The notes: generated by a model from the sequence alone, not told the origin. A stretch of 64,000 bases of DNA from an uncultured Lachnospiraceae bacterium (GCA_900539715.1 UQDA01000010.1:35239-99238), one strand, 5' to 3'. Counted from the first letter of the stretch, positions 1 to 9,167 are shown. A program made the numbers and translations.

Positions 1-210
1 CATATATACATTCTGAAAAGAAGACTCCTCGCCGTCCGCCACCAGTGCGATACGATATCCCTCTTCATACAGCTGCTTCAAAACTTCTCCCGCATCCTCA
101 ATAAAATCCGCATCCGTTACGATTCCGTCGCCATCGAACCTCTGCGTCGCCTCATCAATGATCGTATCTCCGCTGTCTGTAAAAATAATCAGATTTTTTT
201 TCTGTTTCAT
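1..210 (-). CDS. HAD-like hydrolase, N-terminal part (cut by window edge)
   Basis: The reverse strand encodes an open frame starting at ATG 210 and running off the window at base 1 (about 70 residues). It begins MKQKKNLIIFTDSGDTIIDE, where the FTDSGDT stretch resembles haloacid-dehalogenase motif I (hhhDxxGT), though the usual first DxD reads as TDSGD. Later residues (VLKQLYEEGYRIALVADG) fit the helix and strand leading to motif II. A GAGGGGG ribosome site lies just upstream. It is divergent from the AraC gene that starts at 297. Phosphatase or phosphoglucomutase-like activity is possible; the substrate cannot be told from this piece. Confidence 0.6.
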   Translation of the reverse strand, partial: MKQKKNLIIFTDSGDTIIDEATQRFDGDGIVTDADFIEDAGEVLKQLYEEGYRIALVADGEESSFQNVYM

Positions 211-296
211 TCCGCTCTTTCCCCCTCGCATCTTGTTTTTTTTCTGTTTTCCGCTATACTTTTTACATTAAAACTTTTTAAAGGCAGGCACCGCAT

Positions 297-1196
297 ATGA
301 CACAGCCCATTCATTACGAAGAAAAACACTTTATTATTGTGAATGATATTTCCAATTACATATTTTATTTCTTTGACTATGACAGCCGTTCCTATCAAAA
401 AAACATGGAATTCGAGCATTTTCATTCCTACTACGAAATCCATGTTCTTCTCAGCCCGGATGCAATCCATTTTATCAAAGGTATTCCCTATCATATTCAG
501 GCAGGGGATTTTGTTTTGCTGCCGCCGTCTTTGCTCCACAAGACCTGTTATCCCGAAGGCGAGCCGTCCAAACGGCTTATCATCACGTTCATGTATCGCG
601 ATGACGGTTATGGTTTTCCGGACGCATTCCATGAAATGCTCTCGCCGTTTCAGACCCAGCTTCCGATCTACCGCTTTCCGCAGCAGCAGCAAAACCGTTT
701 AAACAGTCTTATCAACCGAATCATGGAGATTTCACAGGACGCGGGAACACAGGAGCTTACAGGAACCCATGAGCTCATCCTGCACAGTATTTTCACAGAA
801 TTTTTGTATACCTTGAGCCGCTTCCAAAATGACAATCTGTATGAACGTGAACATACCGAAGACCCCGTGGCGGAACGTATCTATGCGGTTTCCAACTTCA
901 TCCACCTGCACTATGCAGAAGATTTGTCGCTGGAAGACCTTGCCCGTGAAAATTTTATGAGTCCCTACTATCTGTCCCATCAGTTTAAACGGATTACCGG
1001 TTACACAATCACGCACTATATCCATCTGGTACGTATCCGTAACTGCCAGTATCTGCTTACCAATACACGTCGGAAAATCACAGAAATCGCCGCAGACTGC
1101 GGTTTTTCCAGTTTTTCACAGTTCAACCGGATATTCCGGCGTCTATGCGGCGAATCTCCCTCTGAATACCGCAAAAATCATCAATTTATGCTGTGA
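297..1196 (+). CDS. AraC-family transcriptional regulator
   Basis: 299 residues. The N-terminal half looks like a cupin sensor (EFEHFHSYYEIHVLL, then IQAGDFVLLPPSLLHKT), typical of AraC regulators that sense sugars. The C-terminal 100 residues carry two helix-turn-helix motifs (LSLEDLARENFMSPYYLSHQFKR, and ITEIAADCGFSSFSQFNRIFRR) ending in the usual GESPSEYRK. It lies between a divergent HAD gene and a convergent carbohydrate-active gene whose 3' end overlaps it by 11 bp, so control of carbohydrate use is a fair guess. The effector is unknown. Confidence 0.9.
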   Translation: MTQPIHYEEKHFIIVNDISNYIFYFFDYDSRSYQKNMEFEHFHSYYEIHVLLSPDAIHFIKGIPYHIQAGDFVLLPPSLLHKTCYPEGEPSKRLIITFMYRDDGYGFPDAFHEMLSPFQTQLPIYRFPQQQQNRLNSLINRIMEISQDAGTQELTGTHELILHSIFTEFLYTLSRFQNDNLYEREHTEDPVAERIYAVSNFIHLHYAEDLSLEDLARENFMSPYYLSHQFKRITGYTITHYIHLVRIRNCQYLLTNTRRKITEIAADCGFSSFSQFNRIFRRLCGESPSEYRKNHQFML

Positions 1197-2823
1197 TGTT
1201 CCGAATCGTAAAGGTATGATCCCATTCCGTATAATCCGTATAATACAGCGTAAAGCAGTTCGGGTCGGCAGCCTCGCTGCCGAACAGCCCGTCTATGTAA
1301 GAATGTGCGCCAAATCCCGGTCCAACCTCTACTGCGTTGTCCTTGTCTGTAAACAGCGTCATACCATCCTTTGATAAAATTCGTCTTCCTTTCATATCCT
1401 GCACACAGAAATGCTCATTATCCGCTTTCTGTGCGCCCAAAACAGATACCTCCACTCTAAACGGCGCATATTCTACTCCTCTGATCCTTGAAGATATCTC
1501 TATACCGTCCGCTATTTCTTTCACGCGTACCTCAATTGTCAGATCCGGTCCCATCTTCTTTTCCCGCTTGGTATGATCCATTTTCCACCAGTCACTTGTC
1601 TCCGGCTTTTCTTTAAACGGCAGATAATACCAGCCGCGCATCGTCTGGGTCAGAACGAAACCATCCTCTGTTTCTTCCAGCGTTTCCGGCTTAAACGCCC
1701 GATGTTCGCAAAATGCACCCGCAATTTTTACTCCCACATCAATGGATGGATTGCTGAAATACAGGAAATTGCTTTTTCCCTTCATTAACGTATATGTCGT
1801 ATCGCCTTTTCCAATCCTCGCAATTCCTGAATCCCTGTAAAGCTTCTTATAATCTTTTTTAACGAAAACCTCGTCGTACTCTTCTTCAATAAACTCTGTC
1901 CGGTTCATAAAGTGCCATAAAATATCCGGATAGGAAAGACCATTTTCCTCTGTCAGGTCAAACAGGTAATTTGCAAATCCCAGAAATTCCGGAATGTTTT
2001 TATCCCGCCCCAGCAGCAGATAATCCCAGTAATAATTTTTGGGGATAATACGCTTCCCGTTATCCTGTCTTGTGGAGTTTGAGGTAAATACCGTGCCGTC
2101 CGGCTCCATATAAGTGAGCATCATATAAAGATTACGCACCGCGCAATCCTCGTAAGAAGAGTCGCCCGTATATTTCGCAATCGTAAGCATTGCCTCATTG
2201 TTGATCCGGTTATAGCCGCCCGCAGAACGCTCTGCATACTCACCATCCTCATTGCAATCGCTGCCTTCCCTCAAATACACTTTTGCAGCCTCTGCCAACT
2301 CAGAACTCCCAAAAAAATCCGCACATTCTAACAGATTCGATGCAATCGCCCAACGATGATTCGGCGTATGAAATCCTCCTTGTAAAAGTCCCTCCGCCGC
2401 CCTTCTTACAATATTATACAGCTTTTGATAAATCCTCTCCTGATTTTCATCTCTTTCATGGTCATGTAGCCAATGGAGACAGGGCAGCGTCCTCTTGACA
2501 ATAAACGCCGTATCCGGCGCGGAATGAAAATTACATACCGTGAAATCAAATAATCCATCTGCATTCTGAACCCGTTCCACAAAGTTAAGGCCCAGAAGAA
2601 TACGCTCCGCTACTTTTCGGTCTTTGTAATAATTGCAGTCAGCATTGCTATATGATGCAATCATTGTTGTCAACCGATAAACCGTATATTTTGCCTGCAA
2701 AAGATCCGTTTCATCCGGAAAGCCCCCGTAAAACGGACTTTTTTCATCCATAATCTGCGTCCGCAGACATTTTTTCACTCGTCTGTCCGTTCCCTGTACA
2801 ATCTTTTCATAATGCTTTCTCAT
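1186..2823 (-). CDS. alpha/alpha-barrel protein, possible polysaccharide lyase or glycosidase
   Basis: 545 residues with no signal peptide, so probably cytoplasmic. The N-terminal 300 residues are helical with aromatic and acidic repeats (DADGLFDFTV-like and NHRWAIASNLLECADFFG segments) as in (alpha/alpha) toroid domains of heparinase-like lyases and unsaturated glucuronyl hydrolases. The C-terminal part is beta-rich (TYTLMKGKSNFLYFSNPSIDVGVKIAG, then MRGWYYLPFKEKPETSDWWKMDHTKR), like the beta-sandwich of such enzymes. I cannot assign a family or substrate. Its 3' end overlaps the AraC gene tail by 11 bp on the opposite strand; that regulator may control it. Confidence 0.6.
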   Translation of the reverse strand: MRKHYEKIVQGTDRRVKKCLRTQIMDEKSPFYGGFPDETDLLQAKYTVYRLTTMIASYSNADCNYYKDRKVAERILLGLNFVERVQNADGLFDFTVCNFHSAPDTAFIVKRTLPCLHWLHDHERDENQERIYQKLYNIVRRAAEGLLQGGFHTPNHRWAIASNLLECADFFGSSELAEAAKVYLREGSDCNEDGEYAERSAGGYNRINNEAMLTIAKYTGDSSYEDCAVRNLYMMLTYMEPDGTVFTSNSTRQDNGKRIIPKNYYWDYLLLGRDKNIPEFLGFANYLFDLTEENGLSYPDILWHFMNRTEFIEEEYDEVFVKKDYKKLYRDSGIARIGKGDTTYTLMKGKSNFLYFSNPSIDVGVKIAGAFCEHRAFKPETLEETEDGFVLTQTMRGWYYLPFKEKPETSDWWKMDHTKREKKMGPDLTIEVRVKEIADGIEISSRIRGVEYAPFRVEVSVLGAQKADNEHFCVQDMKGRRILSKDGMTLFTDKDNAVEVGPGFGAHSYIDGLFGSEAADPNCFTLYYTDYTEWDHTFTIRNITA

Positions 2824-3113
2824 AATGATTCTCCTCTCCAGTGCATTTGTCCAAAAGAAAAAATCTAATTTTCTACAACTCTATTTCCGCTGTAATATAT
2901 ATTTGCCTTCATCAACAGCCTTTGACTGCAGTATATCGAATTCTATCCGCTCCGGCTATGTATTAATTGTCCTATCAACTTCCGGAAGCTTGCATTTTTT
3001 GCTTTTCTTTATATGTTCTCCCCATCTTCTGCAAAACTCCTTGCTGTCTTTCATCTTTTGGTTTAAAATAAATACAAATTCTAAAAATTGTTTTTATTTT
3101 TTAAGGAGGCATC
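2824..3113. other. intergenic region without gene
   Basis: About 290 bases between the start of the barrel-protein gene and the TetR gene, so it must hold both divergent promoters. A GGAGG ribosome site for the TetR gene is at its right end. I see no convincing small gene or terminator here. Confidence 0.5.
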
Positions 3114-3740
3114 ATGCCGAAAGCAGCTTATTCCGAAGAAGACCGCATCAGAATCCGGTCCGCCCTGATATGTACCGCTCTGGAGCTGATGGCAAAGCAG
3201 GGTATCCAGCACACTACCGTAGAACAGATATATAAGACCGTAGGGATTTCCAGAACGTTCTTTTATTCCTTTTTCCCGGCAAAAGAAGACATCATCGTGG
3301 AAGCCCTCTACCTTCAGCAGCCCAGGCTCATCGAATACGCCCGCCGCCTGATATCCCAGCCCGGACTTGACTGGCGCGATGCCGTCCGGCAGTTCCTTCA
3401 TTCCTGCTGCTACGGTGAAAAGCACGGCATCGCTGTTTTGACTATCGAAGAACAGCAGCATCTCTTCCGTCGGCTTTCGCCTGAAAATTACAATATATTC
3501 CGTCAGAGACAGCTCCGGCTCTTCGGACAGATATTAGAATGCTTCGGTGTCCGGGCGGATGAGGACACAGTCGGCATCTTTACCAATCTGTGCCTCACTG
3601 TAATGATAGTCCGCAGAGCCATTCCCGACGCGCTCCCGCTGTTTGTTCCGAAAGCGGCAGACGAAACGATCGCCTTCCATATCAACTCCATCGTTGACTG
3701 GCTGGACAGCATAAGAACTCCGGGTATTTTGCCCGAGTAA
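3114..3740 (+). CDS. TetR/AcrR-family regulator
   Basis: 208 residues. The N-terminal helix-turn-helix is clear: RSALICTALELMAKQGIQHT followed by TVEQIYKTVGISRTFFYSFFPAKEDI, the standard TetR recognition-helix pattern. The C-terminal ligand domain is helical and unassigned. A strong GGAGG lies ahead of the ATG. It is followed 23 bp later by a small unknown gene in the same direction, probably co-transcribed. Confidence 0.88.
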   Translation: MPKAAYSEEDRIRIRSALICTALELMAKQGIQHTTVEQIYKTVGISRTFFYSFFPAKEDIIVEALYLQQPRLIEYARRLISQPGLDWRDAVRQFLHSCCYGEKHGIAVLTIEEQQHLFRRLSPENYNIFRQRQLRLFGQILECFGVRADEDTVGIFTNLCLTVMIVRRAIPDALPLFVPKAADETIAFHINSIVDWLDSIRTPGILPE

Positions 3741-3763
3741 TATAAAAAGAGGAGGAAACTATC

Positions 3764-4249
3764 ATGGGATTTCTCAGTAAACTTTTCAAAGGGCCGGAAG
3801 TCGATACGGCAAAGAGCAATGCGAACGCAAAAAAGATGCGTGAGCTTTTTAACCAGTCTGTCGAAAACGGTGACCGCTATCGCCTTATCTTCGGTTATAC
3901 CGAAGATGTGAGCCGCTTCAACTATGGCTTTGTCCACGGAAGCAAAACAAAAATAGGCAACCTTATCGTCGGATGGGATGCTTCTGCAGACACGATTGTC
4001 GTACTGCCTACAGTTCCCGATCTTTCCGGCTGCGGTGAGCCTGTCTGCTACCGCCGTTCTGAAATCCTGAAAGCATACCGGAACAAATATCCGACGGATG
4101 CCTTTATCATTTATCCCGACAAAAAGGGCTATATCGGTATCAATGCCTATGACTGGCTGGACGATGAAAAGCTTTATGTCTATGTATCGCAGGAAGAAGA
4201 GCTTGCTGCTTTTACCGATTACTTTATGAATCATTTTGCGACAAAATAA
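3764..4249 (+). CDS. conserved hypothetical protein, 161 aa
   Basis: 161 residues with a clear RBS (AGAGGAGGAAAC). It begins MGFLSKLFKGPEVDTAKSNA, an amphipathic start common to small cytoplasmic proteins of unknown role. The rest is mixed alpha/beta with many aromatic and acidic residues (DAFIIYPDKKGYIGINAYDW). There is no signal peptide or membrane segment. I do not recognise the family. It follows the TetR gene at 23 bp and ends before the tRNA-Pro promoter. Confidence 0.65.
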   Translation: MGFLSKLFKGPEVDTAKSNANAKKMRELFNQSVENGDRYRLIFGYTEDVSRFNYGFVHGSKTKIGNLIVGWDASADTIVVLPTVPDLSGCGEPVCYRRSEILKAYRNKYPTDAFIIYPDKKGYIGINAYDWLDDEKLYVYVSQEEELAAFTDYFMNHFATK

Positions 4250-4377
4250 ATGTTTTCCCGCAAACCGCCACACCCTTCTGCAGAGTCCGGCACAGCCCCT
4301 ATCCGGCAAAATACACTTCCTGACTGTGCAGAGGGGGGCTAGACGGTTATGACTTTCAAAGTTTTTTGATAAAACCA

Positions 4378-4406
4378 TTGACTTTTCCTATAAAATCCGG
4401 TATTAT
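4378..4406 (+). promoter_or_regulatory. promoter of tRNA-Pro
   Basis: TTGACT at 4378-4383 and TATTAT at 4401-4406 are separated by 17 bp, about 20 bp ahead of the tRNA 5' end. The overlapping TATAAT at 4404-4409 would give a 20-bp spacer and is less likely. Confidence 0.65.
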
Positions 4407-4425
4407 AATAAAGCTGACAAGCAAT

Positions 4426-4499
4426 CGAAGCGTGGCTCAGTTTGGTAGAGCGCTGCGTTCGGGACGCAGAGGTCGCGTGTTCGAATCACGTCGCTTCGA
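4426..4499 (+). tRNA. tRNA-Pro (anticodon CGG)
   Basis: A full cloverleaf can be folded: 7-bp acceptor stem CGAAGCG/CGCTTCG, anticodon stem CTGCG/CGCAG with loop TTCGGGA (anticodon CGG), T arm GCGTG-TTCGAAT-CACGT with one G-T pair, and discriminator A. CCA is not encoded. Its 3' half, from the anticodon loop on, is repeated at 18593-18641, so it is the attachment site of element 1; insertion left the tRNA intact. Confidence 0.95.
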
Positions 4500-4506
4500 C
4501 TAAAAG
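4458..4506 (+). repeat. attL of element 1 (49-bp direct repeat)
   Basis: The 49 bases from the anticodon loop of tRNA-Pro to seven bases past its 3' end are repeated exactly at 18593-18641 in direct orientation. This is the usual footprint of tyrosine-integrase insertion into a tRNA gene. Confidence 0.93.
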
Positions 4507-4508
4507 AA

Positions 4509-4546
4509 AAGGTTGTAACCATAAGGGTTACAGCCTTTTTTTATAT
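4509..4546 (+). terminator. terminator after tRNA-Pro
   Basis: The stem AGGTTGTAACC/GGGTTACAGCC-type hairpin is followed by seven T residues. It belongs to the element side of attL and would now end tRNA-Pro transcripts; the original terminator is at the other end, after attR. Confidence 0.8.
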
Positions 4547-4571
4547 TCCTATCTACTGCCAAAAAATGGAA

Positions 4572-4594
4572 CTTTAATACAATGTTAATACGAT
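4572..4594. promoter_or_regulatory. possible integrase arm sites, left end of element 1
   Basis: TTTAATAC (4573-4580) and TTAATACGAT (4585-4594) match the paired GTTTTAATACGATACG repeats at 18459-18496, inside the right end. Short repeats found only at both ends of an element next to att are typical arm-type integrase or Xis sites. The assignment is inferred. Confidence 0.45.
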
Positions 4595-5049
4595 GCCTTG
4601 AAAAAGGTTGAATTTTAAGGCTTTCTAGTAATCTAACCACCATTTATTGACTATGAGCTATCGTTAAAAAGATAACTCAGTGTCATTTCACAAATGTTTT
4701 ATTATTTTTATAAAAAATTTATATTTTATTAGGAGCATCTAATCCAGTGCAGTATCTGTCATAAGATACTGCTTTTTTTATTTGCCAGCTTTGGAAACAT
4801 CTTCATTACTTCTCATGGAATCAGCAAGCGTCCTGATTTCAGCCAATACGTTCCTAAAATATATATGTTACGTCCATAAGTGCTCAATAAAGAAAAAGGA
4901 TGTAATTTGAACATGGCAAATAAAGTGTCAAATGTTCAGTCATCCTATTCTATTTCGACAGATTTCATTATGAGAAGGAATGTCAAATATAGGTATGACT
5001 TAAATCGGCACAGTACTTTATTTGCTTTCACTTAACGGAGGTATCTGTT
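4595..5049. other. intergenic region at left end of element 1
   Basis: AT-rich, no convincing gene. It holds a hairpin with a T tract at 4755-4781 (GCAGTATC/GATACTGC then TTTTTTT, terminator-like) and GGAGG at 5037-5041 for the serine recombinase. Confidence 0.5.
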
Positions 5050-5637
5050 ATGAATGTAGCATACATCAGAGTAAGTACCGCAGAACAAAATCTGGAGCGG
5101 CAACGTGAAAACCTTGCTCCCTATAACATCGAGCGTTGGTTTGAGGAAAAGGTATCCGGAAAGGATACACACAGAGAACAGTTAAAACTTATGCTCGGAT
5201 TTGTGCGTGAAGGCGATACAGTCTATGTAAATGACTTTTCTCGTCTGAGCAGGAGTGTCAGCGACCTTTTGAATCTCGTTTCTGCCCTATCTGCTAAGGG
5301 AGTCCGGCTCGTCAGCATCAAAGAGACTTTTGATACAAGCACACCGACAGGAAAACTCATGATTACGCTCATAGGGGCAATCAATGAATTTGAACGCCAG
5401 AATATGCTGGAGCGTCAACGGGAAGGCATTGCGATTGCAAAGCGTGAGGGCAAATACAAGGGCAGAAAACCGCTTGAATTGGAAGGCTTTGAGGAATTAT
5501 ACCTTTTGTGGAAAAACGGCTCTATTTCGGCTGTTAAAGCGGCTGAGGCACTATCTATCTCACGGGGGACATGGTACAACAAGGTCATAGCTTATGAGCG
5601 AAAACAAGAAACTGGCAAAGGAGGTTCAAAAGCCTAA
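5050..5637 (+). CDS. serine recombinase (resolvase/invertase family)
   Basis: 195 residues, the normal length for small serine recombinases. The N-terminal catalytic domain has YIRVSTAEQNLERQ with nucleophile Ser9, then DFSRLSRSVSDLL with the conserved arginines, and the long E helix GKLMITLIGAINEFERQ. The C-terminal KYKGRKPLEL and helix-turn-helix (SAVKAAEALSISRGTWYNKV) follow the resolvase pattern. It may resolve multimers or invert or excise DNA inside element 1; a 22-bp direct repeat pair flanks the downstream cargo (6015 and 11229) but I have no evidence that it is the target. Confidence 0.92.
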   Translation: MNVAYIRVSTAEQNLERQRENLAPYNIERWFEEKVSGKDTHREQLKLMLGFVREGDTVYVNDFSRLSRSVSDLLNLVSALSAKGVRLVSIKETFDTSTPTGKLMITLIGAINEFERQNMLERQREGIAIAKREGKYKGRKPLELEGFEELYLLWKNGSISAVKAAEALSISRGTWYNKVIAYERKQETGKGGSKA

Positions 5638-6379
5638 ATGAGAGCTTACCCAAATTGTCAGTATCTTTAGGTACTCTACTTTATCACTTATGATTATTTT
5701 ATTTACATTATAATATTATCGTTTTATCGCTTTTTCCATATTGACGAATCTATGGTTTATGAAGTATTATATTTAATGTAGTAATGAACAACTGAAGTAC
5801 AGGAAAATAACCTACTTTACTAAAAAAAGAAAAATAAAAATCCTATCTGCTTCACTTCTGTAATTTCTGCTATAGCACATACGGAATTGTTCAATTATTA
5901 TATATCCAAGCTTTCTAAAAAGCAGGGTATGCACCTTGACAAATCAATATTGTAGCCATGGTGTCAAATTTGTTCTATGCGGCATGCTATTATGTTTTTC
6001 CTGTCTCATAAACAAATTTCCAGATTTCCAGATTTTGAGCCCATGTTTTTTAACAATTGGCGTTGAGACTCTCTCTCCACCCCTCTATGTTATGGCTCAG
6101 CATAGTTTATTTTAAATTTTTACATACATATATATACTACATCTCTCCTTGGACGGGAGAGATGTAGGGGAAGTAATTCTAATAAATGTATATGCACTAC
6201 TACAGTACAATGTATTTCTGATATGATGCATATGGGTTGTTTGGTTATTACATATCAAAAAATATGCAGACTGGTCAAAATGGAAAATAAACGTATCTGG
6301 GTTTATCTGGACATTCTAATCATTTCGGATACTTTGCAACCATTGCAGGTATACATAAAAAAAGAAAGGAGTTTCAAGT
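5638..6379. other. AT-rich intergenic region with hairpin and 22-bp repeat
   Basis: About 740 bases without a convincing gene. It contains the first copy of a 22-bp repeat (6015-6036) and a strong hairpin near 6140-6172 (CTACATCTCTCC/GGGAGAGATGTAG). Promoter elements for the SH3-protein gene should lie in its last 200 bases. The frame from 6223 in this stretch has no RBS and reads as noise. Confidence 0.5.
6015..6036 (+). repeat. 22-bp direct repeat, copy 1, left of cargo
   Basis: AATTTCCAGATTTCCAGATT followed by TT; the same 22 bases occur at 11229-11250 in the same orientation. Both are followed within one or two bases by GAGC. The two copies enclose the exported-protein and three-gene operon cargo. 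Confidence 0.75.
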
Positions 6380-7387
6380 ATGAAACGAAAAGACACGGGA
6401 GGATTTTCAAAACCTACCTATTTAAAAATTTTAATCTGTGTGATTGGGATAGGGGGTGTAGTAGCGGTAGGAAGTTACCTAGTTTACAGGTCAAATACCA
6501 TTGAGAACGCAACAGCTACTATCCCGATTGAAACAACAGCAGTAGAAACAGAGACACCCATAGACAATGAGGTCTTACGGATTGAATATGAGAATGAGGC
6601 TCGAGCAAAATGGGAGGAAAACATTGAGAACCTAGAGGGCGACAAAGAGGCGTTTGTTTTAGAATGGGTTGACCTTCGTATCAGTGGATTAGATGTAGAT
6701 AGTACGTATGGGCGTTTATATGAGAAATACCAGAAAAAAATTAACTTAGGGATTACGTCTGATGAAGCTTTAGCTGGTTTAGAGAACAATGGAAGTGACC
6801 TTGATGATGGTTCAGAACCAGTTGTAACGGAACAGCCTGAGACAGCAAATGCGGTATACACAGTAATCGCGATTGACCCTGTGAAGTTATATGCGACAGC
6901 GAATGTAAACATGAGGGACTTACCGGATGTAAGTGGAAACAAAATAGGTTCATTAAGTTACGGTGAGGAAGTAACAGCAACAGGGACAGTAAAAAAGTTT
7001 AATGGGATAGCGTGTTATTGGTTAGAGGTAAGGACATCGAAAGGTTTAACAGGTTTTGTAAATGGTGGCTATCTTGTAGAGGAACGTCCCAACACCAACA
7101 CCAGTCAGTCAGGTCAGTCAGGTAACAGTCAAACCAGTCAGACAGGTCAGACAGGTAACGGTCAGACAGACAACAGTAACAGTAGTTTAACAGACCAGAC
7201 GAACACAGGAACAGCAACACAGACACCTCCAGTAAACACAACACCTCCAGTAAATAACAACACAGGAGCAACAGACGGGGAAATGACACAGCAGGAAATT
7301 GATAATTTCTTCTCTGGAGCAACCGGTGGTTACAAAGAAGAAGTTGATACAACTGGAATTACTCCTATCGGAGGGACTTGGCATTGA
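6380..7387 (+). CDS. membrane-anchored SH3-domain surface protein (element 1)
   Basis: 335 residues. N-terminal basic residues and one hydrophobic segment (about 14-32, ILICVIGIGGVVAVGSYLVY) form a signal anchor. Then come a Thr/Glu-rich stalk, a helical segment (about 56-130), a bacterial SH3 domain (about 166-228, VKLYATANVNMRDLPDVSGN to GFVNGGYLVEE), an NTSQ/SGQ/TGN-rich linker, and a conserved C-terminal module EMTQQEIDNFFSGATGGYKEE with final GGTWH. Bases 6871-7117 are identical to 53754-54000 in element 2. Likely binds the cell wall; the role is unknown. RBS AAAGGAG. Confidence 0.8.
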   Translation: MKRKDTGGFSKPTYLKILICVIGIGGVVAVGSYLVYRSNTIENATATIPIETTAVETETPIDNEVLRIEYENEARAKWEENIENLEGDKEAFVLEWVDLRISGLDVDSTYGRLYEKYQKKINLGITSDEALAGLENNGSDLDDGSEPVVTEQPETANAVYTVIAIDPVKLYATANVNMRDLPDVSGNKIGSLSYGEEVTATGTVKKFNGIACYWLEVRTSKGLTGFVNGGYLVEERPNTNTSQSGQSGNSQTSQTGQTGNGQTDNSNSSLTDQTNTGTATQTPPVNTTPPVNNNTGATDGEMTQQEIDNFFSGATGGYKEEVDTTGITPIGGTWH

Positions 7388-7458
7388 GCCTTTTTTATTT
7401 ACCCATAGTTAACGTAATATCGACATTTTTCAGTCTTAATAGCACACCATCAAGAAAT

Positions 7459-7490
7459 CCCAAGCTCTAGTTAGTTTAAAAGAGCTTGGG
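7459..7490. other. perfect 9-bp inverted repeat
   Basis: CCCAAGCTC (7459-7467) and GAGCTTGGG (7482-7490) can form a hairpin between the SH3-protein gene and the next operon. There is no long T tract on either side, so it is a weak terminator at best, or a protein binding site. Confidence 0.5.
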
Positions 7491-7591
7491 ACCTTACTTT
7501 AAAGATATAGGGTATATAAAATAAATAAAAAGAGTAACATAGAACAGTTTAGACGTGATATAATAAGCTTGGAAAGGAGGTTGACAATATA

Positions 7592-8686
7592 ATGGAGCAT
7601 CGAATTAAAATAGTTAGCAAAGTGATTGACAAAAACAACAACGTTGTTTGGTACAATGACAGTAATGGAATACGATTCACACCGGATGAAATACAAAAAA
7701 TTTCCAGTAATCAATATAGAAAAGGTAACAAATATACTGTAAACGCGTTGAGAGAAGTATATAACTATAAAAATACTGTTCATATAATTGAAAACAAATC
7801 AAAGAATTTGGAAAGTGACCCAAGTATAAAAACATTAAAACTAATTGATAGTAGAATATACATAATAACTGAGGATGCTAAGTCAGGTCGTGTATTTTAC
7901 ACAAGAATGATAGAGGCTCTTTTTCCGGATGTACAATTTGAGTTTAGAACTGCTGATGGTTTTGGGGGTATCAAGAATATTGTAAATGACATTCTAGCAA
8001 ATGTAAATACCGAAGATATAGAACTGGTCGTTATAATGTATGACAACAAACAAGAAACCGCTAATGTAGCAGCTATGGCACACTTTGTTGTTAACGAACT
8101 GGAAACTGCGAATATAAAGGTAGCCACATTTAAGCCAGTTTCTGTGGAAGAAGTCATTTTATCTAGTTGCGCACTTCCCTTTAATGGCTTTTATTATTCA
8201 CATATAAGCAAGTATTTAACATCTGGGGTGCCTTATTACACCTACGATCCTAAACATAAGAGTTATAATGTAGGAAACAATACAGTAAAAAACCTGGAAG
8301 AGGCAATATTCAATGAGTTGAAAGGCGTAGGAAAAAATGGTGGATTATATGGTAGCGGATTTAAGTACGATAAGGGAAAAATTGGTTCTTGTTACTTTTG
8401 TCATTGTTGCAATCGCTATATCGGTTCAGAACCATATACAACACGCTGTGACTACCAGAAAAATAAATCAAATACAGTAACCATAAAACAGGCTCTTGAT
8501 ATGGCAGGAGTAGACGCTTACGCTATGCAAAAGAGTTTACTCGGGTTGGTTCAAATATTATTAAGGTACTACCTTGGGATTGAAAAAAACAAAACAGTGT
8601 TTAACAGTTGGGACTTATCTAAAATTAGAGAAATATTAACTGTGAATATCCCTGATGAGCACACAAATTACGAAAATATAATTTAA
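7592..8686 (+). CDS. TOPRIM-like protein, first gene of three-gene operon
   Basis: 364 residues, strong RBS (GGAAAGGAGG). The central part, about residues 87-175, has the outline of a TOPRIM fold: a hydrophobic strand ending in acidic residues (RIYIITEDAKSGRVFYTRMI, E94-D95), a helix, and a second strand VVIMYDN with D151, followed by a helix. This resembles OLD-type or DUF4435-type TOPRIM domains but lacks a textbook DxD. A Cys-rich segment (CYFCHCCNRYIGS, then C) near residue 270 suggests a zinc knuckle. The next gene is 19 bp downstream. Function unknown; nuclease activity is an inference from fold resemblance only. Confidence 0.6.
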   Translation: MEHRIKIVSKVIDKNNNVVWYNDSNGIRFTPDEIQKISSNQYRKGNKYTVNALREVYNYKNTVHIIENKSKNLESDPSIKTLKLIDSRIYIITEDAKSGRVFYTRMIEALFPDVQFEFRTADGFGGIKNIVNDILANVNTEDIELVVIMYDNKQETANVAAMAHFVVNELETANIKVATFKPVSVEEVILSSCALPFNGFYYSHISKYLTSGVPYYTYDPKHKSYNVGNNTVKNLEEAIFNELKGVGKNGGLYGSGFKYDKGKIGSCYFCHCCNRYIGSEPYTTRCDYQKNKSNTVTIKQALDMAGVDAYAMQKSLLGLVQILLRYYLGIEKNKTVFNSWDLSKIREILTVNIPDEHTNYENII

Positions 8687-8705
8687 GGTTAAGGAGGTAA
8701 CAGAC

Positions 8706-9149
8706 ATGTTGTACGTATATACTCAGGAACCAAAAGAATCAAATACAAAGTATATAGATGACGTAGAAAATGATTTTGAAATCATGCTACTACCTGATGG
8801 ACTGCATAATGATGGCATAACGCGAGACATTTTAAACAGTATTGATAAAGTAGACTTTGTAGATGCTTTTACAGTTAGAAACAGCAATGGTGAGTCATTT
8901 AGTCTCAGTGAGCTATCTTCTGGATGTAAGTCTTTAATACTGGCGGTATATTTTCCTGACTACATCATAAATTATGACGAGGCTTCAAATGGTGTAATAA
9001 ATAAAACGATAGTATTAGCCAGAGAAGCCAACATTCAAATTTATATAGGGTACACTAATGTAGCATTAAGACTCACAAGTGATACAGTAGTTTTAGATGG
9101 GGCAAAACTAACAATTGCAGAATTAAGCCAACAGCTAAACAAAGACTGA
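8706..9149 (+). CDS. DUF4869-like protein, second gene of operon
   Basis: 147 residues with RBS TAAGGAGG. The segment SFSLSELSSGCKSLILAVYFP and following lines recall DUF4869 proteins, small clostridial proteins with an LSxGxKxLIL motif after a variable N-terminal half; I am recalling this pattern from memory. The protein is soluble, mixed alpha/beta. It sits 19 bp after the TOPRIM-like gene and 18 bp before the ATPase-like gene, so the three are almost surely translated from one mRNA. No function is known to me. Confidence 0.6.
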   Translation: MLYVYTQEPKESNTKYIDDVENDFEIMLLPDGLHNDGITRDILNSIDKVDFVDAFTVRNSNGESFSLSELSSGCKSLILAVYFPDYIINYDEASNGVINKTIVLAREANIQIYIGYTNVALRLTSDTVVLDGAKLTIAELSQQLNKD

Positions 9150-9167
9150 AATACTCGGAGGAAAATC

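Noticed and set aside
6223..6504. 93-aa frame overlapping the SH3-protein start
   Set aside because: Out of frame with a well-supported gene that has AAAGGAG; its tail is only a frameshifted reading of that gene.
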